Below are positions 32,878-47,573 of a stretch of 64,000 bases of DNA, piece by piece (within the stretch, counting starts at the first letter, position 1; each line of letters begins with the position of its first letter). A model generated the notes under the pieces. It had not been told where the DNA came from, made no database searches, and saw only the letters and a list, made by a program, of their open reading frames with translations. The translations under genes and the position numbers were made by a program. The DNA lies in assembly GCA_022842935.1 (NCBI GenBank), contig JALHOP010000001.1, positions 496,001-560,000 of the forward strand. Reading direction: 5' to 3'. Source of the DNA: Myxococcota bacterium (GTDB lineage: Bacteria; Myxococcota; XYA12-FULL-58-9; JALHOP01).

Positions 32878-33369
32878 ATGAGCGAAAGTCTCGTGCAAGC
32901 CATCGAACGGGCGATTCTGCCCGTCCTTGCGCGCGACGGCTACGAGCTCGTCCTTACCGAGTACGTCGCGCGAGCGAAGGTCTTGCGGCTGTACATCGAT
33001 AAAGAGGTGGGCGCGGAGGTCAACGCCGATGGCTCGAGCGGTATCTCGCTCGAGGACTGTCAGCGGGTGTCGCGACTCGTCAGTGACGTCATGGACGCCG
33101 AAGGGCTGTCAGACGGTATCGACGGACGCTTCACGCTCGAGGTCTCGTCACCGGGGCTCGATCGCCCGCTGGTGAAGCCACGCGATTTCCAGCGCTTCGT
33201 TGGTCGCAAAGTTCAGCTTTCGACCCGCGAGATGCTAGAGGGGCGTCGCAAGTTTTCTGGCGCGCTCACCGCGGCCGACGAAGGCGCCATCAAGGTCGAT
33301 GTCGACGGCAAGCCGTGGACCATTGCTTACGACGTCATCGAGCGAGCGCGGCTCGTCCCAGAGTTCTGA
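32878..33369 (+). CDS. rimP: ribosome maturation factor RimP
   Basis: 163 residues. RimP pattern: AIERAILPVLARDGYELVLTEY, LRLYIDKE, SLEDCQRVSRLVSDVMDAEG, YTLEVSSPGLDRPL-like (FTLEVSSPGLDRPLVK), then the C-terminal SH3-like barrel. It acts in 30S subunit maturation. First gene of the nusA-infB operon. A GC hairpin (GCCGC/GCGGC around 32845-32862) lies over its ribosome-binding region. Confidence 0.95.
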   Translation: MSESLVQAIERAILPVLARDGYELVLTEYVARAKVLRLYIDKEVGAEVNADGSSGISLEDCQRVSRLVSDVMDAEGLSDGIDGRFTLEVSSPGLDRPLVKPRDFQRFVGRKVQLSTREMLEGRRKFSGALTAADEGAIKVDVDGKPWTIAYDVIERARLVPEF

Positions 33370-33456
33370 AAAAAGAAAGCGTCCGCATCGGATCCAAGTG
33401 GTCCCGCCCTGAGGCGGAACAAGCGGTACGCAGCAAAACAAAAGGAAAGAAGTGTC

Positions 33457-35187
<1,731 letters not shown>

Positions 35188-35258
35188 CTCAAACGTTGGA
35201 TGTTTGCCGTGCGGGCCCAACCATCAGCGGGCCCGCTCGGCGCGTCCTATGCGAATCG

Positions 35259-36005
35259 ATGAAGAAGAACGACAGATCCCATGGCCGCCGCGATGAGCGC
35301 GCGGGCGGCAAAGACGGCGGACGCCCTCCCCGTCAGGGCGGCTTCGCGCATCGCGGGCAGCGCCAGGATCCGCTAGAGGCGCGCCGCGCGCAGCAAAAGG
35401 CGGCGATCGAGCACGAGCCGCAGCGCACCTGCATCATCACGAAGAAACAGCTTCCGCCGGCCGAGTTATTGCGCCTCGCCTGGGCTGAAGGGCAAGTCAT
35501 TCCCGGCCCCAAAGGCGGCGGTCGGGGCGCCTACATCAAGATCGCCCGTGACGTCTTCGATCAGCTCGATGCCAAGGTTCTGAGTCGGGCGTTCCGTGAT
35601 CAGGTACGGGACTTCGATCGCGACCAATTCCTCAACGATCTTCATGCTATGGCGGAGCGCCGCGTGCTCGAGTCGGTGGGGCTCGCGCGCCGCATCGGTA
35701 TCTTGGTGACGGGCACTGACAACGTCCCTGGCAGTGCCCATGATGGCGTGCTGCTGATTGCGGACGATCTGGCGTCGCGGTCCCGCGCCAAGCTCGGTGT
35801 GACCCCTTTCATCAGTGGGGCTGCGCTCGGACAGGCGGCTGGAATGGGCTACGTCGGCGCGGCTTTCATTCCAGGGAAAACGCATCACATCACGAACGAG
35901 GCTGCCTATTGGCTCGCGGTGTGGTACGAGTCCGACCCCCGAGGGCCGGCCCGTTCGCGCGAACAGACAGGTAACGAGGGGCAGAACGAGGCATCGCATG
36001 AGTAA
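35259..36005 (+). CDS. YlxR/RnpM domain fused to an L7Ae-like RNA-binding domain
   Basis: 248 residues from the ATG at 35259. A basic leader (first ~55 residues, Arg/Gly-rich) precedes a YlxR/DUF448 domain (QRTCIITKKQLPPAELLRLA, GGGRGAYIK). A C-terminal L7Ae/L30e-like half follows (ESVGLARRIGILVTGTDNV, LGVTPFISGAALGQAAGM). In Bacillus the two are separate neighbouring genes (ylxR, ylxQ), and YlxR (RnpM) modulates RNase P. The stop codon TAA is overlapped by the start of the 25-codon frame at 35998. Confidence 0.85.
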   Translation: MKKNDRSHGRRDERAGGKDGGRPPRQGGFAHRGQRQDPLEARRAQQKAAIEHEPQRTCIITKKQLPPAELLRLAWAEGQVIPGPKGGGRGAYIKIARDVFDQLDAKVLSRAFRDQVRDFDRDQFLNDLHAMAERRVLESVGLARRIGILVTGTDNVPGSAHDGVLLIADDLASRSRAKLGVTPFISGAALGQAAGMGYVGAAFIPGKTHHITNEAAYWLAVWYESDPRGPARSREQTGNEGQNEASHE

Positions 36006-36075
36006 GAAGCGGGTTCACGATTTGGCAAACGAAGATGGCGGTTTGGCCCCCGCGCATGCCGAGGTGTCTCAATGA
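35998..36075 (+). CDS. 25-codon leader ORF copying the IF-2 N-terminus
   Basis: It reads MSKKRVHDLANEDGG and so on to a TGA after 25 codons. The first seven residues are identical to IF-2 ([14 protein letters not shown]). It has its own GAGG (35988-35991). Its ATG overlaps the rnpM stop by eight bases, and its TGA overlaps the infB ATG (ATGA). It may be a translation relay that couples rnpM to infB, or a relic of a local duplication that displaced the true start by 74 nt. Whether the peptide is made is unknown. Confidence 0.55.
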   Translation: MSKKRVHDLANEDGGLAPAHAEVSQ

Positions 36076-36094
36076 GTAAGAAGCGCGTTCACGA
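35998..36094 (+). repeat. imperfect tandem duplication of the infB start
   Basis: The 23 bases from ATG at 35998-36020 and at 36072-36094 differ at one position only. A GAGG motif lies six or seven bases before each ATG. The copies are 74 nt apart, which is not a multiple of three, so the upstream copy is out of frame with infB. Identity decays after the first 23 bases, though both copies still encode similar residues (D/E-L-A-N/K-E). Confidence 0.85.
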
Positions 36095-39000
36095 GCTCGC
36101 GAAAGAGTTTGGTTTGGAAAACCGGGAAGCTGTCCTTTTGCTGCAGCAGGGTGGGGTCGACGTAAAAACCCACTCGAGCTCGGTCTACGAAGACGAAGCA
36201 CGCGCCGTATTGATGAAAGCCAAAGGCAAACCGGCTCCAGCCGCGCCCGCTCCGGCGCCCGGCGCCGTAGCTCCGGCGGCAGCGCCAGCCTCGGCGAACG
36301 CGCCCAAGCGCGTCGGCATGATGATCGTCAAGAAGAAGTCATCCGACGAGGTCGGCGGCTCGACCGAAGCGCCAGCCAGCACGCCAGCCTCCGCGGAAGC
36401 TGACGAGCCGCGCGTCCAGCAAGCGGCACCCGTCGAGGAACGTCCTGTCGAGCACGAGCCTCCACCACAGGTCGAAGCGCGCGAAGAAGAAGAAATCGAA
36501 GCCCCCGACGAGCGACAGACCCGCGCGCCCGACCCGCGCCCAGCACCACCCCCAGTGGCTACCCAGCCGCGCGAAGCCGCTCCACGTTCGCCCTACGGCG
36601 GTCAGCCATCGCGGACCGGCGGCAGCCGCCCCGCGGCCTACCATCGCGATCCTACGCAAGACCGGCAGCGTCCGGGCGAACAGCAAGAAGCCACCGAGCC
36701 TACCGAGGCGCTGCAAGGCGAGGCTGCAGCCGCACCCGCAGGTCCGGGTGAAGCTGCTCCACCCGCGGCGCAGCAGCGCCCGGGTGCCGCACAAGTCGTT
36801 CGCATGATTGATCGCGACAAGCTCCTCGAGCGTATCCCGTCGCGTCGTCTCGGCGGCGGCCAGGGTGGCCCGCGCCCAGGTGGCTATGGTCCGCGACCCG
36901 GCGGCCCCGGTGGCCCGGGCGGTCAGCGTCCCGGCGGTCCCGGCGGTCCTGGTGGTCCCGGTGGGCAACGCTTTGGCGGAGTTACCGAGCTGCGTGTCGT
37001 CACCGATCCGTTCGGTCGTGGTCGCGAAATGGTCGACGTCAATCGCCGTCCCCCGATGGGTGGTGGCGGTGGTGCGCCGGGCGCGCGTCCCGGTGGCTTC
37101 GGTCCGCCACGCGGTCCCGCTGGTAGCGGTCCCGGTCAGAACAAGGGCCGCCCCCCGAGCAAGCGCCAAATGGTCGAGATGCGCGAGCGCGCCATGCACC
37201 CGGCGCGTCTCAAGAAGAAGAAGACCACCAGCCGCACCGGCAAGCAGACCGTGGTCACCCAGCCGAGCGCCGCAAAGCGCGTCGTCAAGATGGGCAAGAC
37301 CATCACCGTTGCCGAGCTTGCCTCTGAATTGAGCGTGAAGGCCACGGAGCTCATCAAGAAGCTGATGGGTCTCGGCATGATGATTACGCAGAATCAGCCG
37401 GTCGATTTCGACACCGCGACATTGCTCGCGGCGGATTACGAGTACACGGTCACGTCCGAGGCATTCGACGAGACCAAGATGCTCGACGCCGGCAAGCCCG
37501 AAGAGGCCGAGGAGACCGAGAACCTAAAGGCCCGTCCGCCGGTCGTGACCGTCATGGGCCACGTCGACCACGGCAAGACGTCGTTGCTCGACGCGATCCG
37601 CAAGGCGAAGGTCGCTGCGGGCGAAGCGGGTGGTATCACCCAGCACATCGGCGCCTATCAGGTGCCGGTGCCGGGCAAGGGCTTGGTCACCTTTCTCGAC
37701 ACGCCGGGCCACGCCGCCTTCACCCAGATGCGCGCGCGCGGTGCTCAGATCACCGACATCGTCGTTTTGGTCGTCGCGGCGGACGACGGCGTGATGCCGC
37801 AGACCGAAGAGGCCATCAAGCACGCGCAGGCGGCGGAAGTGCCGATCATCGTGGCGGTCAACAAGATCGACAAGCCCGAGGCACAGCCCGACCGCGTCAT
37901 GCAGGAGCTCTCGAAGTTCAGCCTGCTCTCGGAAGCCTGGGGTGGTGACACGATGTTTGTGAACACCTCGGCGACCAAGGGCACGGGTATCCCGGAGCTG
38001 CTCGAGGCCATCCTGTTGCAGGCCGAAGTGCTCGAGCTCAAAGCGAACCCAGACCGTCCGGCGATTGGCTCGGTGGTCGAGGCTCAGCTCGACAAGGGCC
38101 GCGGCGCCGTCTGCACCCTCCTCGTCGAGACCGGTACGCTCCGCCAAGGCGACGCTATCGTCGTCGGCGAGTACTCGGGTCGCGTTCGCGCCATGGTCAA
38201 CGACGAAGGCAAGTCCATCAAGGAAGCTGGACCCTCGACGCCAGTCGAGGTCATTGGTCTTGACGGTGTGCCGGACGCCGGCGACCAGCTCAACGTGGTC
38301 GAGGACGCCGACGCCGCTCGTGAGATCGCCGAGAACCGCAAGGCGACGCGCAAGGCCGACGAGCAGGTTGTCGAGCGCAAGATGTCGCTCGACGACATCA
38401 TGAAGCGCATGGCTGGCCAGGAGTCACTCGAGCTCAAAATCGTGCTCAAGGCCGACGTCCAGGGCTCCGCTGAAGCGGTCAAGGAAGCTTTGAACAAGCT
38501 CACGACCGCCGAGGTGAAGGTCAACGTGATCTACTCGGGCGTTGGCGGTATCTCGGAGTCGGACATCACGCTCGCGGCCGCCTCGACGGGCATCGTCGTG
38601 GGCTTCGGCGTGCGTCCCGATGCCAAGGCGCGCACCATTGCGGAGCGGGAAGGTGTCGAAATTCGCACCTACGCCATCATCTACGAGATGCTCGACGACG
38701 TGCGGAAGGCCATGGAAGGCCTCTTGCAGCCGGAGTCGCGCGAGAAGATCATCGGGCGCTGCGAAGTGCGCGAGATCTTCCGAGTCTCGAAGATCGGCAC
38801 CATCGCTGGTTGCCGCGTCGTGGACGGCAAGGCGCAACGTTCGGCCCGCATCCGTGTGCTTCGCGACAACGTCCAGGTGTTCGATGGCAAGGTCGCCTCG
38901 CTGCGTAGCTTCAAGAACGATGTTCGCGAAGTGGACGCCGGAGCGGAGTGCGGCGTGAGCCTCGAGGGCTACCAGGACGTCAAGCCTGGTGACGTGCTCG

Positions 39001-39101
39001 AGTTCTATCAGGTCGAAGAGGTGGCTCGCCGCCTCGATACCTCGCCGGCCGGCGGCGCACGTCGTGGGCCAGCGGCTAGCGAAAATCGCCCGCAAGCGTA
39101 G
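36072..39101 (+). CDS. infB: translation initiation factor IF-2
   Basis: 1009 residues. The IF2_N helix domain ([21 protein letters not shown]) is followed by a very long Ala/Pro/Glu-rich, then Gly/Pro/Arg-rich linker (~50-375, with GGPGGPGG repeats). A second IF2_N-like segment ([20 protein letters not shown]) and the GTPase domain with GHVDHGKT (~494), DTPGHAAF and NKID follow, then domains II-IV. It places initiator tRNA on the 30S subunit. The linker is longer than in E. coli. A cruciform-like structure follows the stop. Confidence 0.97.
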   Translation: MSKKRVHELAKEFGLENREAVLLLQQGGVDVKTHSSSVYEDEARAVLMKAKGKPAPAAPAPAPGAVAPAAAPASANAPKRVGMMIVKKKSSDEVGGSTEAPASTPASAEADEPRVQQAAPVEERPVEHEPPPQVEAREEEEIEAPDERQTRAPDPRPAPPPVATQPREAAPRSPYGGQPSRTGGSRPAAYHRDPTQDRQRPGEQQEATEPTEALQGEAAAAPAGPGEAAPPAAQQRPGAAQVVRMIDRDKLLERIPSRRLGGGQGGPRPGGYGPRPGGPGGPGGQRPGGPGGPGGPGGQRFGGVTELRVVTDPFGRGREMVDVNRRPPMGGGGGAPGARPGGFGPPRGPAGSGPGQNKGRPPSKRQMVEMRERAMHPARLKKKKTTSRTGKQTVVTQPSAAKRVVKMGKTITVAELASELSVKATELIKKLMGLGMMITQNQPVDFDTATLLAADYEYTVTSEAFDETKMLDAGKPEEAEETENLKARPPVVTVMGHVDHGKTSLLDAIRKAKVAAGEAGGITQHIGAYQVPVPGKGLVTFLDTPGHAAFTQMRARGAQITDIVVLVVAADDGVMPQTEEAIKHAQAAEVPIIVAVNKIDKPEAQPDRVMQELSKFSLLSEAWGGDTMFVNTSATKGTGIPELLEAILLQAEVLELKANPDRPAIGSVVEAQLDKGRGAVCTLLVETGTLRQGDAIVVGEYSGRVRAMVNDEGKSIKEAGPSTPVEVIGLDGVPDAGDQLNVVEDADAAREIAENRKATRKADEQVVERKMSLDDIMKRMAGQESLELKIVLKADVQGSAEAVKEALNKLTTAEVKVNVIYSGVGGISESDITLAAASTGIVVGFGVRPDAKARTIAEREGVEIRTYAIIYEMLDDVRKAMEGLLQPESREKIIGRCEVREIFRVSKIGTIAGCRVVDGKAQRSARIRVLRDNVQVFDGKVASLRSFKNDVREVDAGAECGVSLEGYQDVKPGDVLEFYQVEEVARRLDTSPAGGARRGPAASENRPQA

Positions 39102-39116
39102 TCAGCGCTAGAACAC

Positions 39117-39156
39117 CTCTCATGGCCTCGCGCTACCTCAGCGCGGGTTGTGAGAG
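39117..39156. terminator. hairpin between convergent infB and the next gene
   Basis: An inner stem CGCGCT/AGCGCG (39129-39134 with 39140-39145) sits inside an outer stem CTCTCA/TGAGAG (39117-39122 with 39151-39156). It lies between two converging stop codons and could serve both, but there is no T-tract, so termination is uncertain. Confidence 0.4.
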
Positions 39157-39165
39157 ATGCACTAG

Positions 39166-40641
39166 CTAGGTGAGGCCAGCTTTGGCGTCGAGCTCGGCGC
39201 GCTTCTGGCCCGCGCTCGCTTGGGCGCGCTCGATAGCCTCGTCGAAGAGCTCCTCGCTGTTCGCGAGTTTCCTTCGGCGCCGTACGTCCGGGTATTCGAA
39301 CGCGTGGAAGGCCTCCGCGTACTCTCCGAGGCGACGCGTCGTGCTCGGCTGGAGGTTCGCGACGACGCAGTTCCCAACGGCCTGCGTGAGGTACGGCTCT
39401 TCGAACTTTCGCGGATCGTCCAGCGACTCGGGGCCCAGCTCTGCGATGACGCCGGCCACCCAGCGATTGAGCGCCTCATAGATGGCTTCGACGCTGCCAG
39501 CGTCCTTCGAACGCTGTGCCATCACATCGATGATCAGATTTTTCAGTAGGTCGCGCATCTCTGGCGTCGCGAGCACCGCGTCGCGAATGGGATAGACCTT
39601 TGAGCCCTTTTGCGTGTGCGTGCCGTTGAAGTATCCCGCATTGTCGAACCGCAGCAGGTAATTCTTTTCGCCATCGACGAAGCAGGGCTCGAGCTCCATG
39701 TACATGGCATGCGCGAACGTGTTGACCGGGATGAGCTGAACCGTGAGCTCGCCGTTACCGGCTGCGAGCGCCGAATCGATTTTGCGCAGAATGGCCTCGG
39801 CCTCGTTCGCCAAGGCGGCGCGCATGAGCCTAGCGTCGGCTTTCTGCGTGATGACGTACACACGGCGCTCGATGTGCAGTGCTTCCGTCGTGACCGCGAT
39901 CTCCCGCGTTAAAGCCTTGCGCAAGCCCCGGTCGTTCGCGCCGCTCTGGGCGACCATGCCGACGAGAGAACGAATACGCATCTCTAAGGCCGATTCGGGG
40001 TTCCAGCCCTCTGCCTTGAGGATCCCCGGCACGTCAGCTGCGTCCTTGAGGTGAGCGCAATAGAGCGAAAGCTGGTCCGCCTTATTCAGAATGCGTTCGC
40101 TGCCACCGCTGATCGACAGCGCGACGCGATCGAGATCGGCATCGCTTGCTTCGGCGGGAATCGCGGCCAGCTTCTCGGACACCCAGGCAAGGCTCACGCG
40201 GTTGGGATCGATGAGGGCTTCGCGCAGCTTAGGCGTCTCGAGGAAGCTGCGGGCGGTCTCTTGCTGCCCGGCATTGAGCGCGATGTGAACCGCCTGTAAC
40301 CCAGCCAGCGTCTGAACATTCAAGGCCGCGCCGAGACCAGCATAAACGGCAGCGAGCTGGGGCAGACCCCGCCGAGCCGCGTCAAGCACCGGTACGAGAC
40401 CAGGAGTCCCCATCGGATAGGCGAAAACGCGGCCGCGCTCGCTCTCGCTCATCGGAGTCAAGGCTTTGCGAACTTCGATGACGTCGAGACCCGAGAGGGC
40501 GACGGGGATTGCCGGCGCGTCGGCGGCTGGCGTCTGCGAGCTGGCCGTATCGACCGGCGATCCGAAGGCACGTTGAACGCTCTGGCTCTCGCGTACATGC
40601 GTCATGCGATAGAACCCACGGTTGTCAGGATCTCGCTCCAT
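39166..40641 (-). CDS. large protein of unknown function with a QAVGNC motif
   Basis: 491 residues from ATG 40641 (ATG 40605 also possible). No signal peptide or membrane segment. Residues ~55-200 are helical and repetitive in feel (VLDAARRGLPQLAAVYAGL, GLQAVHIALNAGQQETARSFL), perhaps ankyrin-like. The C-terminal part contains RFDNAGYFNGTHTQKG and, at ~421-428, QAVGNCVVAN with Cys425. A G-N-C/W motif with upstream polar residues appears in papain-like effector domains, but I cannot confirm a His or Asp partner. I do not assign a function. Confidence 0.7.
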   Translation of the reverse strand: MERDPDNRGFYRMTHVRESQSVQRAFGSPVDTASSQTPAADAPAIPVALSGLDVIEVRKALTPMSESERGRVFAYPMGTPGLVPVLDAARRGLPQLAAVYAGLGAALNVQTLAGLQAVHIALNAGQQETARSFLETPKLREALIDPNRVSLAWVSEKLAAIPAEASDADLDRVALSISGGSERILNKADQLSLYCAHLKDAADVPGILKAEGWNPESALEMRIRSLVGMVAQSGANDRGLRKALTREIAVTTEALHIERRVYVITQKADARLMRAALANEAEAILRKIDSALAAGNGELTVQLIPVNTFAHAMYMELEPCFVDGEKNYLLRFDNAGYFNGTHTQKGSKVYPIRDAVLATPEMRDLLKNLIIDVMAQRSKDAGSVEAIYEALNRWVAGVIAELGPESLDDPRKFEEPYLTQAVGNCVVANLQPSTTRRLGEYAEAFHAFEYPDVRRRRKLANSEELFDEAIERAQASAGQKRAELDAKAGLT

Positions 40642-40791
40642 TATCGGCGGTCATATTCCCGAGTTGCGACGGGCAGATCTGCCACAGCGTCCAAAAAGCG
40701 ACTGCCAGCGAGCACCAGCTGGGGTCGTGCCGCCGATACTCAACAGTGACCACGACGATGGTCTTTGTGTGGCCGTCAAGAGGAGGCAGCG

Positions 40792-41037
40792 ATGGTGAAC
40801 GGCATAGCTCGCCCAGGTCTACGCTTTGCGCCGGCCGAGCATCTTCGCCCAGCCGAGGCGCCCGTACAGCAGCGCCTTCAAGCAGCGCAGGCCGTCGCAG
40901 CCTTGAATCACGACGTCTCGGTGCGGGCCGCGGACCACTCGACCAAGGTCGCACAGTGGGCGTCGCGCAATGGACGTGGCGCCGTGGCGCCGCGATCGAC
41001 GCTTGCGGCTCTGACTTTACCGTCAACCTACGTCTAG
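40792..41037 (+). CDS. small hypothetical protein
   Basis: 81 residues. Supported mainly by a strong ribosome-binding site: AGGAGG (40781-40786) five bases before ATG 40792. The translation is Ala/Arg/Gln-rich (EAPVQQRLQAAQAVAALNHD) with one possible amphipathic helix and no family match I know. It ends 42 nt before the DUF503 gene. It could be a genuine small gene or a chance frame. Confidence 0.4.
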   Translation: MVNGIARPGLRFAPAEHLRPAEAPVQQRLQAAQAVAALNHDVSVRAADHSTKVAQWASRNGRGAVAPRSTLAALTLPSTYV

Positions 41038-41079
41038 CGCTCTTGCCTCCAGCTCCTGCCGCCGCTAGCTCTGGTGGCG

Positions 41080-41367
41080 ATGGTCGTCGGAGTCATGGAG
41101 TTGTCGCTCGCGCTTTACGACAACGAGTCGCTGAAAGACAAACGCTCGGTCGTTAAGCGCGTCATCAACCGCGTGCGGCAGACCTTCAATGTTTCCGCCG
41201 CCGAGGTCGACGACCTCGACTTTTCCGATCGCGCGACCATCGGCATCGTCGCGGTTGGTAACGACCGGCGCTACATCATGGGCATGCTCGACAAGATCGA
41301 GGGCTTCGTCGACCGGATGGCGATCGCCGACATCCTCGACGCCGCAAAGACCCTCGAGAATTACTGA
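41080..41367 (+). CDS. DUF503 / YlxP-family protein
   Basis: 95 residues from the ATG at 41080; a GTG two codons upstream is possible. The pattern VVGVMELSLALYDNESLKDK, VVKRVINRVRQTFNVSAAEV and GNDRRYIMGMLDKIEGFVD is that of DUF503, a small ferredoxin-like protein usually encoded between infB and rbfA. Here it is separated from infB by about 2 kb. Function unproven; a ribosome- or RNA-linked role is assumed from context in other genomes. Confidence 0.9.
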   Translation: MVVGVMELSLALYDNESLKDKRSVVKRVINRVRQTFNVSAAEVDDLDFSDRATIGIVAVGNDRRYIMGMLDKIEGFVDRMAIADILDAAKTLENY

Positions 41368-41368
41368 C

Positions 41369-43916
<2,548 letters not shown>

Positions 43917-43919
43917 GAG

Positions 43920-46289
43920 TCATCCCGGCCAGCGCCAATCCCGGATCGCGTCGCGGTCGACGCCCTCCGCGTGAGCGTACGCGAGGCTATCGATGATGCG
44001 CTCTTTCAGCCTCTCTTTAAGGTGAGCCGCTCGGGTCGCAAGGCCTGGGACGCGGTTGATGACGTCGATGCAGAGGTTGTAGCGGTCGACCTGGTTGATG
44101 ATGGCGAGCTCGAAGGGCGTGTTGATGTTGCCCTTCTCCTTGTAGCCGCGGACGTGAAAGTTCCCGTGGTTTGCGCGACGGTACGCCAGCTTGTGAATCA
44201 GCGCCGCGTAGCCGTGGAAGCAGAAGATCACGGGCTTGTTGGTCGTAAAGAGCGAGTCGAAGTCGCCGTCTGATAGGCCGTGCGGGTGTTCCGAGCTCGG
44301 CATGAGCCTGAACAGGTCGACGACGTTCACGACGCGGACCTTCAGCTCTGGTAGTTTCTCACGCAGCAATGCCGCCGCTGCCAGTGTCTCCATCGTGGCG
44401 ATGTCGCCAGCGCAGGCAAGAACAACGTCCGGCTCGCTTCCCTCGTCATTGCTCGCCCAGTCCCAGATGCCGATGCCCTTGGTGCAATGGTGTACTGCGG
44501 CGTCCATCTCGAGGAAGGTGAGGTGGGGCTGCTTATCAGCGACGATGACGTTCACATAGTCGCGTGAGCGCAAGCAGTGGTCGGCGACCGACAACAAGCA
44601 GTTGGCGTCTGGTGGCAGATAGATGCGAACCACATCTGGGCTCTTGTTGGTGACCAGGTCGAGGAACCCGGGATCCTGGTGCGTGAAACCGTTGTGGTCC
44701 TGGCGCCAGACCAGCGAGGTGATCAGCATGTTCACGGACGCGATCGGCGCGCGCCACTCGGAGCACTGCTTGGCTTTGTCCAGCCACTTGGCGTGCTGAT
44801 TGAACATCGAGTCGATGACATGGACGAAGGCCTCGTACGTAGAGAAGAGACCGTGCCGCCCGGTCAGGACGTAGCCCTCGAGCCACCCTTCGAGTGTGTG
44901 CTCAGAGAGCATCTCCATGACGCGGCCGTCCGGAGCGAGCTCACCGCCATCCTTGTCTTCCGGCAGATATTCGCCCAGCCAGGTCTTCTTCGATGCAGCG
45001 TAGACGCCATCGAGCTTGTTCGAGGCTGTCTCGTCGGGCCCAAATAGCCTGAACGTCGTCATGTTGCGCTTCATGACTTCGCGCAGATAGCCCGCGAGGA
45101 CCTGCGTTGGCGATTGCAACTCACGGCCGGGCTTCTTGACCGCGACAGCGAACGAGCGAAAATCCGGCAGGTCAAGTGCCCGCCTTAGCACACCGCCGTT
45201 TGCGTGTGGATTGGCGCTCATACGACGCCGGCCCTTCGGCGCGAGCTCGCGCAGCTCGGGCACGAGCTTTCCCTCGGCGTCGAAGAGCTCCTCGGGCCGG
45301 TAGCTCTTGAGCCACTTCTCCACCGCAGCGAGACCCGCTGGATTCGTCGCTGCGTCGGCGATCGGCACCTGGTGTGAACGCCAGTAGCCTTCGACCCGGT
45401 GCCCCGAGACCTCTTTGGGGCCAGTCCAGCCTTTGGGAGAGCGGAGCACGATCATGGGCCAGCGAGGACGCGTGAGGTCGCCCGAGTCGCGGGCGTGTCG
45501 CTGAATGGCGCGAATTTCCGCGAGACACTTGTCGAGCGTGCTGGCCATGAGCTGGTGCATCACGGCTGGCTCGTCACCCTCGACGAAGTGGGGAGTGTAC
45601 CCGTAGCCTCGGAAGAGCTGGGCCAGCTCCTCGTGCGGGATGCGCGCGAGGATCGTGGGATTGGCGATCTTGTAGCCGTTCAGGTGCAGAATCGGTAGCA
45701 CGGCGCCATCGCGGACAGGGTTCAAGAACTTGTTGGAGTGCCAAGAGGTCGCGAGCGGGCCCGTTTCTGCCTCGCCATCGCCGACCATCGTCGCGACGAT
45801 GAGCTGCGGATTGTCGAAGGCCGCGCCGAAGGCATGCGAGAGGCTGTAGCCGAGCTCGCCACCCTCGTGAATCGAGCCAGGTGTCTCGGGGGTGCAGTGG
45901 CTCCCGACGCCGCCAGGAAATGAGAACTGCTTGAAGAACTTGGTGAGGCCACGTTCATCTTCGCTGCAATCGGGGTAGATCTCCGAGTAGGTGCCCTCGA
46001 GGTAGGCGTTCGCGAGGGTTGCTGGCGCGCCATGTCCGGGGCCCGAGATGAAGATCATGTCGAGGTCGTGACGCTTGATGAGGCGATTGAGATGCACCCA
46101 AGCGAAGGATTGGCCGGGATCAGACCCCCAGTGACCGAGCAGACGGCGCTTGATGTGCTCGGGGCTCAGAGTCATTCGCAATAGCGGATTGTCGCGCAGA
46201 TAGATCATGCCCGCTGATAGATAGTTGCAGGCTCGCCAGTAGGCATCGAGCTTGCGCAGCTCGTCGGGGGACAACGTCGTGTCTTGCAT
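43920..46289 (-). CDS. xfp: xylulose-5-phosphate/fructose-6-phosphate phosphoketolase
   Basis: 789 residues, the usual length. Family motifs include [59 protein letters not shown]-type and [20 protein letters not shown] (thiamine diphosphate site). It splits sugar phosphates to acetyl phosphate plus glyceraldehyde- or erythrose-phosphate. It starts 2 nt after the acetate kinase stop on the same strand, so the pair converts acetyl phosphate to acetate with ATP gain, or the reverse. Confidence 0.97.
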   Translation of the reverse strand: MQDTTLSPDELRKLDAYWRACNYLSAGMIYLRDNPLLRMTLSPEHIKRRLLGHWGSDPGQSFAWVHLNRLIKRHDLDMIFISGPGHGAPATLANAYLEGTYSEIYPDCSEDERGLTKFFKQFSFPGGVGSHCTPETPGSIHEGGELGYSLSHAFGAAFDNPQLIVATMVGDGEAETGPLATSWHSNKFLNPVRDGAVLPILHLNGYKIANPTILARIPHEELAQLFRGYGYTPHFVEGDEPAVMHQLMASTLDKCLAEIRAIQRHARDSGDLTRPRWPMIVLRSPKGWTGPKEVSGHRVEGYWRSHQVPIADAATNPAGLAAVEKWLKSYRPEELFDAEGKLVPELRELAPKGRRRMSANPHANGGVLRRALDLPDFRSFAVAVKKPGRELQSPTQVLAGYLREVMKRNMTTFRLFGPDETASNKLDGVYAASKKTWLGEYLPEDKDGGELAPDGRVMEMLSEHTLEGWLEGYVLTGRHGLFSTYEAFVHVIDSMFNQHAKWLDKAKQCSEWRAPIASVNMLITSLVWRQDHNGFTHQDPGFLDLVTNKSPDVVRIYLPPDANCLLSVADHCLRSRDYVNVIVADKQPHLTFLEMDAAVHHCTKGIGIWDWASNDEGSEPDVVLACAGDIATMETLAAAALLREKLPELKVRVVNVVDLFRLMPSSEHPHGLSDGDFDSLFTTNKPVIFCFHGYAALIHKLAYRRANHGNFHVRGYKEKGNINTPFELAIINQVDRYNLCIDVINRVPGLATRAAHLKERLKERIIDSLAYAHAEGVDRDAIRDWRWPG

Positions 46290-46291
46290 GG

Positions 46292-47482
46292 TCAGGTCTC
46301 CTTGTCGTCGAGCACGAGGCAGGCAGCCTCATATGCGAGCTGTAGATCTTCGCGCGCGGGGATCACCCATGCGTGCAAGCGTGAGTCGTCGGAGGTGATG
46401 CGGCCGTCGCGGTCGATGGTCGCCACATTGCGAGCCGTGTCGATTGAGAGACCACACCAGGTGAAGTGCCGACAGACGCGCTCGCGCACCCATGGTGTGT
46501 TCTCGTTGATCACACCGCCCAAGAGCAGTGCATCAGCGCCCCCGAGCACCGCAAGGTAGGCGCCTACGTACTTGACGATGCGGTGACAGAACACCTCGAG
46601 AGCGAGGCGCGCGCGAGCGTCTGTCGGAGACGCCTTCACGAGAAGGCGCGTGTCCTCCGTCGTCTCCGAGAGCGCGCGCAGGCCAGACTGCCGGTTGAGG
46701 ACATCGATGACCTCGCGCGTCGAGAGATTCTCTCGCTGGGCCAGGAGCTCGATGACGCCAGGGTCGATATCACCAGCGCGTGTGCCCATGACCAGCCCTT
46801 CGAGGGGCGTCATCCCCATGGACGTTTCGACGCTGCGGCCGCCCGCGACCGCGGCGGCCGAGCACCCCCCTCCCAGGTGGACGGCGACGAGCTTCGTCTT
46901 CTCGAGCGGTATTCCCAGGCTTCGCGCGTAGCGGCCGACCATGTAGCGATAGGCGGTGCCGTGAAATCCGTAGCGACGAATGCCGTGCTTCTTCGCCAGG
47001 GCAGGGGCGATGGCGTAGGTCGCTGCGACTTCCGGAAGCGAGGCATGGAATGCCGTGTCGAAAACGGCCACATGGGGAATCTTCCGCAGTCGTTCACGCA
47101 GGGTCTCGATCGTCCGGCGAGCCACCGTGTTGTGGAGAGGCGCGAGCTGGTCGAGAGTCTCCATCGTTCGCAACATCGCGTCGTCGATGCGTGTTGGCGC
47201 GCTATACGCGGAGCCACCGTGCACGACACGATGCGCGACGAGGTCGATGGACGCTAGCGCGTCGCCCGCCGCGGTAAGTAGCTCGAGAGCACCGTCGGCG
47301 TGGCTGTTCGAGGTCGCCGGACGCTTGTCGCCGTTGAGGACGAGCTTCGGGGTGCCTTTCAGGTCTTCGATCTTCGCCGAGAAGCGGGCCTCGCAGTCGT
47401 CGGGGCTGGCTGGCCGGGTCGATGCCACCACCAATTGCAACTGCACCGACGAGCTGCCTGTGTTCACGACGAGGATACGCAT
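46292..47482 (-). CDS. ackA: acetate kinase
   Basis: 396 residues. ASKHA-fold motifs: [62 protein letters not shown] and [15 protein letters not shown]. The loop usually reading HLGNGAS is HLGGGCS, a mild change. It interconverts acetate/ATP and acetyl phosphate/ADP. First gene of the ackA-xfp pair, divergent from the acylphosphatase gene (91 nt). Confidence 0.96.
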   Translation of the reverse strand: MRILVVNTGSSSVQLQLVVASTRPASPDDCEARFSAKIEDLKGTPKLVLNGDKRPATSNSHADGALELLTAAGDALASIDLVAHRVVHGGSAYSAPTRIDDAMLRTMETLDQLAPLHNTVARRTIETLRERLRKIPHVAVFDTAFHASLPEVAATYAIAPALAKKHGIRRYGFHGTAYRYMVGRYARSLGIPLEKTKLVAVHLGGGCSAAAVAGGRSVETSMGMTPLEGLVMGTRAGDIDPGVIELLAQRENLSTREVIDVLNRQSGLRALSETTEDTRLLVKASPTDARARLALEVFCHRIVKYVGAYLAVLGGADALLLGGVINENTPWVRERVCRHFTWCGLSIDTARNVATIDRDGRITSDDSRLHAWVIPAREDLQLAYEAACLVLDDKET

Positions 47483-47573
47483 GGCGGTTTTCGCATCGCA
47501 TGATGCTCACGGTCACGCCAGAGGGCCACCCCTGGCCGTCCCCCCTTGCGAGGGCTTACAATCAGAAGACGCC

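Noticed and set aside
40642-40791. rbfA or truB next to DUF503
   Set aside because: These usually follow infB and ylxP, but no matching frame exists here. Only a small AGGAGG-preceded frame at 40792 is plausible.
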